Source of the DNA: Candidatus Saccharimonadota bacterium
GTDB lineage: Bacteria > Patescibacteriota > Saccharimonadia > Saccharimonadales > Saccharimonadaceae
Assembly (NCBI GenBank): GCA_905365145.1
Contig: CAJPIO010000009.1
Coordinates: 1 to 11,418, forward strand
Direction: 5' to 3'
Length of the DNA stretch: 11,418 nucleotides
Numbering within the stretch: the first letter of the stretch is position 1; every line of letters starts with the position of its first letter. Under the pieces are notes generated by a model. It searched no databases, was not told the origin of the DNA, and worked only from the letters and a program-made list of their open reading frames with translations. The position numbers and the translations under genes were made by a program. Below, piece after piece: positions 7,101 to 11,418 of this stretch.

Positions 7101-7340
7101 ATCAGGTCCGAGCAGAAGAAACTCGGCGATAAAGGCCTGCCGAACAGCGAAGCAGATGCCCGCCAGAGCCTGATCAAGCGGTTCAACAAGCGGCGCCGAA
7201 ATGCCCGCAAGATGGCTGTCCAGGTACTCAGCACGCCAACCGTACGCCAAACTTTGACCGACCAAGCCGTCGACGTCCTCAAGGAATTCGCTGGCGATTT
7301 GTACGACGGCGATGATGACGATGAAGACGATGATGATTAG
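4173..7340 (+). CDS. VirB6/TrbL-like polytopic membrane protein with long charged tail
   Basis: As called, the protein is 1055 residues. An Arg-rich n-region and signal-like helix end at AAAADA (about 38-43). An exported domain (about 44-205) has an Asp-rich stretch before the pair C149/C158 in NCKVNVGWFVCP. Some seven hydrophobic segments lie between about 205 and 432, with the core motifs NYGIKSMLPRLIIG and MRQALITLCIIVAPLAF. A 620-residue Ala/Arg/Glu/Gln-rich cytoplasmic tail follows, with a basic patch (RRQHRRTQRRK), about 26-residue repeats (557-677) and a run of Asp/Glu at the end. VirB6/TrbL proteins form the inner-membrane channel part of type IV secretion systems; the extended tail resembles 'extended VirB6' proteins. 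The start is uncertain. ATG 4173 gives a charged signal peptide but leaves only about 4 nt of leader. ATG 4233 has AAGGA six bases upstream but no positive n-region. The region upstream of 4169 is promoter. It diverges from the pilin operon. Confidence 0.82.
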   Translation: MRDWVRTCLQGRISLRQGFLMLSAVTIALFASVLALSRPAAAADAERSTKNDTVIYQKHTYTRIDKASFASGEKTKSLPIAGYDGYKYEDNEGIHLILTEGDAKTATEGQAVSYLLRSGIYDPSTQSSSTKVSIANAPEADSDDDGDNCKVNVGWFVCPATQLIADRMDGVLDIIKSFLIVHTLQTDTTKNNPIYEIWQKVRDVSNVCFVLVFLLIIYAQITNQGLSNYGIKSMLPRLIIGAILVNVSYWISGALVDTSNVLGSSIQQFFTDVRHGLSSHGRLGDELSWTGVTGVVLAGGGVLGKVVVANGGIGPSLTLLTTMLVGAIVAAIVAMVVLAMRQALITLCIIVAPLAFVAYVLPSTNKYFDKWKDLFATMLLMFPLISFIFGAAQLAGYAIIANAGDSITQIIIGLAVQVAPIAITPLIIKLSGNLLGKLAGIVNNPNRGIIDRTRNWAQERAAYQAAKNRAGKSLINTDRGIFRRSPKLKRAARAINRAHGSRANFVNSAVRRQHRRTQRRKGLTAAYEAAASNNATEWDNDRYGRRSVQTVEGENEARKSEIGNTFYATPHGQALEARRRRASIHKSELDNAFDRGHQNLTHRQQLAEIDKARVQNEFNESRAGQEVDTARRTVEAHKQRISNDQQARWDTLVQTSPGYKALELSVKKSEFDAARAKEKLGKMHAEIIAQGDQSEHVVNLRGANAPTQDYVLHVARDIKRANIETNLTAAAKRAAEQALSSEVNTMMLDNTVRVDGKLVREYAAGIGNQSAVLAEYVAKSRKEAGEKIAQQAELAHHFKLDPGQIEALATGKLGTDAAGQPITQLHVTDAAGRSYAFDARDDYVRDMSIAELFKVGSVEQKLNVVKQTGRLVDEHGNVIATGYNYDFRRSVEQAIIDTKFMQAVPALSDKSLKAVLNGEFYGDESLQYQSFRQILEGRIKTSTIANANANALAVMFADIDTSDLTRTQFNKLIEDSIRSEQKKLGDKGLPNSEADARQSLIKRFNKRRRNARKMAVQVLSTPTVRQTLTDQAVDVLKEFAGDLYDGDDDDEDDDD
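4211..4227 (+). promoter_or_regulatory. hairpin covering an AAGGA ribosome site
   Basis: ATCCTTG (4211-4217) pairs perfectly with CAAGGAT (4221-4227) around a CGG loop. The right arm contains AAGGA (4222-4226), spaced six bases from the ATG at 4233, and is followed by five T. If translation starts at 4233, the stem would hide the ribosome site; if it starts at 4173, the hairpin lies inside the coding region and may mean little. Confidence 0.4.
5841..6203 (+). repeat. coding repeats of about 26 residues in VirB6-like tail
   Basis: Within the cytoplasmic tail the pattern K-[SA]-x-[ILV]-x-N-x-F recurs as KSEIGNTF, KSELDNAF and KARVQNEF, with weaker copies KQRISNDQ and KSEFDAAR. The first residues are 25-30 residues apart. 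Each unit ends in an Arg/Gln-rich helix-like stretch. This suggests a helical repeat or coiled-coil rod. Confidence 0.6.
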
Positions 7341-7360
7341 CGAAAAATAGCACCGCCAGC

Positions 7361-7389
7361 TTGATTATTTCGCCATAAAGATGTATAAT
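7361..7389 (+). promoter_or_regulatory. promoter of lipoprotein gene
   Basis: TTGATT (7361-7366), a 17-bp spacer and TATAAT (7384-7389) form a near-consensus promoter. The expected start near 7396 gives a 66-nt leader that holds two small hairpins. The preceding VirB6-like gene ends 20 bp upstream without a clear terminator, so readthrough is also possible. Confidence 0.7.
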
Positions 7390-7399
7390 AATACCACAA

Positions 7400-7453
7400 A
7401 TGCGAGGTGGGTCGCATAGACATCATAAGCCACTAATCCCGAAGGAGGGGATT
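7400..7453 (+). promoter_or_regulatory. structured leader with two hairpins, ribosome site in a loop
   Basis: Hairpin 1 is ATGCGA (7400-7405) with TCGCAT (7412-7417) and a GGTGGG loop. Hairpin 2 is AATCCC (7435-7440) with GGGATT (7448-7453); its 7-nt loop GAAGGAG displays the Shine-Dalgarno sequence. The distance from the site to the ATG at 7462 is 13-14 bases, longer than usual. I do not recognise a known riboswitch. Confidence 0.4.
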
Positions 7454-7461
7454 GAAGTTTT

Positions 7462-8391
7462 ATGGTAAAAGGTTCAGATCTACTCAATAAAAAGGTTAGC
7501 CGCGGCGAGCTACTAAAGTTTGCAGGAATCGGTCTAGGAATATTGGCCGCAGGAGCCTGCGCTGAAAAAACTAGCTCTGCAAAGCCAGCCAGCCCAAGTA
7601 TCGCAAACATACCGAGGGAGACAGCTGACGCACGACCTACACCACCACCAACCCAAGAGGCAACACCGACCCCAGAAGCCGTAGAGCAGAAGCCTCTACC
7701 AAACCCTGAACAAATTGTCTCGCGTAAAAAAATGGAAGAGTTATTCACATTACCAAACTGGGAAGATACCAAAGCTTCAGCCGGAGGTGAAAAAGCCGCT
7801 GCCGATGCCATAGCTACATACATGACAGACGTCGTAAATGGCATTCTTAACCCTTTGAATTTTGTTGATGAAGAAAATATTGAAGAGCTAGGTCTAGGAC
7901 AACGCATTCAAGACAAAAAACTAGATCAGTTCCGCGAAGATCTACAAGGATACGTCATGAGGCAATTCTCTGAACTAGCAGTAGTCGACGATACTCAAGG
8001 TTCTATACCAGAATCCCTGAAGCAGCTAGAAACAAAAGGAGAGAACAATACTTTAGTAGCCCTAACCCAATGCAGCCAGCCCGAATCGCTCACAGATAAG
8101 GGACGGTTATTCTCTAGAACAGTTAAGCGTCAAGTAAATACCAATGGACAAAAGGTGTTGTATTTCACTAATTCTCCAACCCAACCGCATAAAATAAGAA
8201 TCGAGACCACCTTTGATATGACAAACAACCTAGAACCAAAGTCTGACTCAGCTGTCTGTCAAAAAGTGGACCAGGATTTACAGAAAGGTAGCGAAAGCAA
8301 GCATTTCGTATTCGACTTCACACCACCGGAAGAAGAAGGTCCTATGAAACTGTTAGATTTAAGGATAAAGAAGTCAGTCAACGAACCGTAA
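7462..8391 (+). CDS. unrecognised putative lipoprotein in T4SS-like locus
   Basis: The 309-residue protein belongs to no family I recognise. Residues 10-33 look like an export signal: KKVSRGELLKFAGIGLG followed by a hydrophobic stretch ending in AAGAC, with C33 as possible lipid-anchored cysteine. The -3 residue is Ala, so the lipobox is imperfect. The n-region resembles a Tat signal (SRRxFLK) with Gly in place of the second Arg. A Pro/Thr-rich linker (56-81) follows, as is common between an anchor and a folded domain. The remaining 225 residues are soluble, mixed in predicted structure, with two cysteines (C204, C266) that could form a disulfide. It lies between two VirB6-like genes with its own promoter and terminator, so it is probably a surface or periplasm-like partner of the machine. 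This is inferred only from position. Confidence 0.75.
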   Translation: MVKGSDLLNKKVSRGELLKFAGIGLGILAAGACAEKTSSAKPASPSIANIPRETADARPTPPPTQEATPTPEAVEQKPLPNPEQIVSRKKMEELFTLPNWEDTKASAGGEKAAADAIATYMTDVVNGILNPLNFVDEENIEELGLGQRIQDKKLDQFREDLQGYVMRQFSELAVVDDTQGSIPESLKQLETKGENNTLVALTQCSQPESLTDKGRLFSRTVKRQVNTNGQKVLYFTNSPTQPHKIRIETTFDMTNNLEPKSDSAVCQKVDQDLQKGSESKHFVFDFTPPEEEGPMKLLDLRIKKSVNEP

Positions 8392-8416
8392 TAAATGCAA
8401 ACCGCATAACTATACC

Positions 8417-8449
8417 AAAATAAAAGGCGTTTATAACGTCTTTTATTTT
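8417..8449 (+). terminator. terminator after lipoprotein gene, possibly bidirectional
   Basis: A 13-bp stem pairs AAAATAAAAGGCG (8417-8429) with CGTCTTTTATTTT (8437-8449), with one G-T wobble and a 7-nt loop. A-rich and T-rich arms would serve either strand. A wider inverted repeat, CAAACCG (8398-8404) with CGGTTTG (8455-8461), encloses it. It lies 25 bp after the lipoprotein stop. Confidence 0.8.
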
Positions 8450-8461
8450 ATTTACGGTTTG

Positions 8462-8474
8462 TATAATGTATACT
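8462..8474 (+). promoter_or_regulatory. probable -10 region of second VirB6-like gene
   Basis: TATAAT (8462-8467) and TATACT (8469-8474) lie 18 and 11 bases before the ATG at 8486. Neither has a good -35, since the region upstream is the terminator. Either would give a 5-12 nt leader without a Shine-Dalgarno sequence, so translation may be near-leaderless. Confidence 0.45.
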
Positions 8475-8485
8475 GTATAGTGATT

Positions 8486-11418
8486 ATGTATAAAAAGATT
8501 TTGCTAATCTTAATCGCTTTTATTATATTCGTATCGTCTTTTGCTGGATTGATGAGTAACGAGGCTTTTGCCGACGAGCCGTCAGCACATCCAGCCTACC
8601 CTGCAGACATTCCAGGCATTGCATCGGGTGCAGCTGCATCCAATTTATTATCTGCCTGCTATCCTTCGGCAAGTCAGAACATAAAGGTAATACCAGAAGT
8701 TAGCTATATACAACTTCCTGGGGACTATTATGTTGCTTCTGTTAGCGCTATAACTGGAATTGAAAAAAAAACCGACACTATTAAATGTAAAAGTATTGAT
8801 TCTAAATTTTTAAGTTTAATGGAAGCAATCGGTTTTAAGGGCAAAAATCCGCGTGAAGTCTACTGTAGTATGAATGATGTTGAAAGCGGTGTTGTTGTAA
8901 ATGCATCAAGTGCCTGTCCTGCTAGTACAGGTACAGGAGAGGTTGAAATATCTCCATCTAAAGCAACTGCTGCTTTCCGTAAAAAAGCCGAGACTATTCA
9001 TGGCTATGTGGCATACTACATAGGTTATAAAATGTTAATACAAGAATGCGGAGTTACTGATAAAGGTACCCGTTCAAAAGACGACGGTCTAGGTAGTTAT
9101 CCTCAGATAGGCATTGTGAAAGAAGATGGCACCATCGAAGTTCATGCTTATGAGCTAGCTAACGCAGATTCTGTAATAACTATGTGGAATAGCGGAGAAG
9201 GTGGTACGTATAAGACGGAATGTAAAAATATAATAACTGGCCACATGGGAGAGAAAAGTGATTGGACTACCGCATATGCTGCATATGTAAAAAGTAAGAT
9301 AAAACCCCCAGCTGCATCCAGTGGCACTAGCTGCGACAGCAAATACAAAACTGAACTCGAGAAAAATGCCTGCAAAGAAGGAATGAGTCACAAAGATGAT
9401 GATAAATACTGCGATACATCGTATCCACCTAACGTTGGCGACCCTGAAGTCAAGAAAGCAAACGCAGCTTGCAAGTATGGTAAAAATTTAGCGAAAGGAG
9501 GTGGGACTGGAACTTCCAGTAGTACTACTGGAAGTGGGGTCACAACGTTACCCGATGGATCAACTATTGAATTAGCCCCCGAAACAACTGGAGACGGAGA
9601 AGGGGAAGAAGACCAAGAAAACTGTAAAATCGACTATATTGGCTGGGTAATTTGCCCAGTCGTCAATACTCTAGCCAGTATGTCTGAGGGGGCACGCGCG
9701 AGACTAGTCAAAATGTTAACTGTTGATACAAAAAGCATTCTAGGCGATACTTCCGAGGGCTCTGTCTATTCGTATTGGTCGAAGATTCGCGATTATGCGA
9801 ATATCTTATTCGTCATATTCTTTTTATTCGTTATCTATTCGCAGATAACTGGGTACGGTTTAGATAATTACGGCATCAAACGCATGTTGCCAAAACTAAT
9901 AGTAGGCGTAATCGCAGTTAATGTATCATTCTATATATGTGGACTACTAATAGACTTGTCGAACGTCGTTGGGTCAAGCGCTTTCAATTTCATCTCGACC
10001 GCTGCTGTCGGTGGTATGCCAGCAGGAGATTGGAATGATAGCGACCAAGGATGGATTAGCAGCATCGCAGCTGGTGCTCTATTGTTGACGGTAGGATATT
10101 TCGCGCTAGCAACAGTGATTTCGGTATTGTTATTCGTGGTAATTACAGCAGTGACTACGATTTTCTTGCTGGGCGTACGAGAAGCTATCATCATCCTATG
10201 TACCGTGATATCACCGCTAGCATTTGCCGCGATGATAATGCCAAATACCGAAGGTTTGTATAAAAAGTGGTGGAATGTCTTTAAGGCCTCCCTAATGGTA
10301 TTCCCGATGGTGGGGCTAGTGTATGGAGCTAGTAATTTAGCAGCAAGAATTCTTGGCGCTAGTGTTGAGGACAATGATTTTATTTTGAAATCTGTCATTA
10401 CTCTGTTGATATTCGCACCACTGCCAGTGGTGCCGAAACTAGTCAAAAGCGCTGTCGAGATAATTGGCATCGGCGGACTGGTAGCTGGAGCTGAAAAATG
10501 GATGAATAAGAAGCGAGGTGCGATGACCGACAAGGTTGGTAAGTGGAGAGAGAATAAACTCACTAGCCAGTTTGGTAAGCATCGCCGCGAAAAGGCGCAG
10601 CTTAGGAACGCTCAGATACGTGGCGGCACTTATCGAGGTAGAGGAGGGTTTGTCAACCCTAGAAACTGGCGATCAGGAGCCAACAGAAGATTCAATGCCA
10701 TGAGTGGTGATTTCGGCCAGAAGCGCAAACTAGCCGGCTCTGCAGCAGCATTAGCGGAAGACAACGAACGTATGAAGGCTGCCAACGCCTGGATCGCTGA
10801 CAACAATATGTCGTCTGATCGCCTGGCCGAGATAGCTACTGGTTTCACTAAAAATGCAAAAGGCGATATAGTACCAGTAGACTTGAAGGGTATATCATCT
10901 TATCAGCGGCGCGCTGCTATGCAGGCTCTGGCTCCGCATATGACCAGCGAGCAAGCTGCCAACCTAGCTACAGCTTCTGCTTCATTTGGGGACGCCTCGC
11001 TACAAAAAGAGGCAGCCAACGCTATCGCCCAATCTGGTGCCAAGAAAGCGCCATGGATAGGCGGCAAGCAACTCGAAGCTATCCGGCAGGGCACTTACAA
11101 TGAGCAAGAAGCTATGAGAGACTATATCCAAAACAAAGCTAGCGGCCAAGGTTTAGCCAACGCAGACGCAAAAGGCGTTGAGAAGATGGTAGACTTTGCA
11201 GAAAACGAGGCACGCCATAACGCCGACAACTCATATATGCGATCGTTAATGAGAGCTCGAGCCGACTTAGAGGCCGACCCTAAAACAGCTGGTGGCGTTT
11301 CGTCAGCAGTACGTCAACAGATTGAACGTATTCCCCCTATGCAGAGACAATCCAATTCTGGCGGTGGCGGCGGTCAGGGTGGTGGCCAAGGCGGTTCTGG
11401 CGGTTCTGGCGGTTCTGG
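8486..11418 (+). CDS. second VirB6/TrbL-like polytopic protein, 3' end outside window
   Basis: The frame is open from ATG 8486 to the window end (977 codons, no stop). The signal peptide is 1-29 (MYKK n-region, cleavage after AFA). A large exported domain (30-about 435) carries 12 cysteines, a Gly/Ser/Thr-rich linker (337-352) and an acidic stretch before NCKIDYIGWVICP (379-391). The membrane core (about 437-665) includes NYGIKRMLPKLIVG and VREAIIILCTVISPLAF. The tail is basic, then Ala-rich, and becomes Gly-rich (GGS repeats from 969). Over a 48-residue core segment (451-498) it matches the first VirB6-like protein at 32 positions (67%), so they are paralogs; exported domains and tails do not match. 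The start is fixed by the signal peptide, as no ribosome site precedes it. By family it forms an inner-membrane channel component of a type IV secretion-like machine. Confidence 0.82.
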   Translation, partial: MYKKILLILIAFIIFVSSFAGLMSNEAFADEPSAHPAYPADIPGIASGAAASNLLSACYPSASQNIKVIPEVSYIQLPGDYYVASVSAITGIEKKTDTIKCKSIDSKFLSLMEAIGFKGKNPREVYCSMNDVESGVVVNASSACPASTGTGEVEISPSKATAAFRKKAETIHGYVAYYIGYKMLIQECGVTDKGTRSKDDGLGSYPQIGIVKEDGTIEVHAYELANADSVITMWNSGEGGTYKTECKNIITGHMGEKSDWTTAYAAYVKSKIKPPAASSGTSCDSKYKTELEKNACKEGMSHKDDDKYCDTSYPPNVGDPEVKKANAACKYGKNLAKGGGTGTSSSTTGSGVTTLPDGSTIELAPETTGDGEGEEDQENCKIDYIGWVICPVVNTLASMSEGARARLVKMLTVDTKSILGDTSEGSVYSYWSKIRDYANILFVIFFLFVIYSQITGYGLDNYGIKRMLPKLIVGVIAVNVSFYICGLLIDLSNVVGSSAFNFISTAAVGGMPAGDWNDSDQGWISSIAAGALLLTVGYFALATVISVLLFVVITAVTTIFLLGVREAIIILCTVISPLAFAAMIMPNTEGLYKKWWNVFKASLMVFPMVGLVYGASNLAARILGASVEDNDFILKSVITLLIFAPLPVVPKLVKSAVEIIGIGGLVAGAEKWMNKKRGAMTDKVGKWRENKLTSQFGKHRREKAQLRNAQIRGGTYRGRGGFVNPRNWRSGANRRFNAMSGDFGQKRKLAGSAAALAEDNERMKAANAWIADNNMSSDRLAEIATGFTKNAKGDIVPVDLKGISSYQRRAAMQALAPHMTSEQAANLATASASFGDASLQKEAANAIAQSGAKKAPWIGGKQLEAIRQGTYNEQEAMRDYIQNKASGQGLANADAKGVEKMVDFAENEARHNADNSYMRSLMRARADLEADPKTAGGVSSAVRQQIERIPPMQRQSNSGGGGGQGGGQGGSGGSGGS
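11390..11418 (+). repeat. GGCGGTTCT tandem repeat coding Gly-Gly-Ser
   Basis: Three full 9-bp units (11390-11416) and the start of a fourth run to the window end. They follow a Gly/Gln-rich stretch from about 11359 in the same frame. The total copy number is not visible. Such exact repeats can change length by slippage, which would vary a flexible linker. Confidence 0.85.

Noticed and set aside
7365..7907. A 180-codon minus-strand frame opposite the lipoprotein gene
   Set aside because: It overlaps the plus-strand promoter, leader and first half of the lipoprotein gene. Its Ser/Ala-rich translation is what the reverse of that gene would give.
9931..10563. A 210-codon open frame on the minus strand opposite the second VirB6-like gene
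   Set aside because: It lies wholly inside a well-supported plus-strand membrane protein with a paralog in the same window. Its protein shows no domain and has no ribosome site or promoter.

Overview
The window looks like part of a Patescibacteria (CPR) chromosome, most likely Candidatus Saccharibacteria (TM7). This is inference from gene content: a tandem set of small VirB2/TrbC-like pilin proteins beside VirB6/TrbL-like membrane proteins with very long tails, plus a stand-alone ComF and a small Hsp20. TAA, TAG and TGA all end reading frames here (TGA in an ATGA gene overlap and at the end of a pilin gene), so the standard bacterial code applies. This argues against the UGA-recoding SR1/Gracilibacteria lineages. 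No 16S, ribosomal or conjugation ATPase gene is present to settle the lineage.

Left part (1-1570): 1-45 shows nothing I can name. A tRNA-Ser(UGA) with encoded CCA lies on the minus strand behind a minus-strand comF gene. The plus-strand hsp20 gene diverges from comF, has a near-consensus promoter, and ends in a hairpin terminator. A second, opposite-facing hairpin ends the pilin operon, so 1419-1572 is a convergent terminator region without a gene.

Middle (1573-4172): six small two-helix membrane proteins lie head to tail on the minus strand. All share a G-x(2)-Y...[ST]-x-G...AK loop motif between the helices, and five have signal peptides followed by cysteine pairs. They are probably one operon read from a promoter at 4067-4095. 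That promoter is back to back with a second strong promoter (4134-4162) for the large plus-strand gene.

Right part (4173-11418): two large VirB6/TrbL-like polytopic proteins share a conserved membrane core but have unrelated exported domains and cytoplasmic tails. Between them lies an unrecognised, probably lipid-anchored protein. The second VirB6-like gene has no stop before the window ends and is incomplete; its visible part ends in a Gly-Gly-Ser repeat.

Taken together, 1573-11418 reads as the pilin and inner-membrane part of a type IV secretion/conjugation-like envelope machine. Six pilin variants and two channel variants suggest a diversified surface apparatus rather than a standard single-pilin conjugation system. 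No VirB4, VirB11, VirD4, relaxase or lytic transglycosylase gene is in view, so its function (DNA transfer, DNA uptake or attachment to a host cell) cannot be decided from this window.
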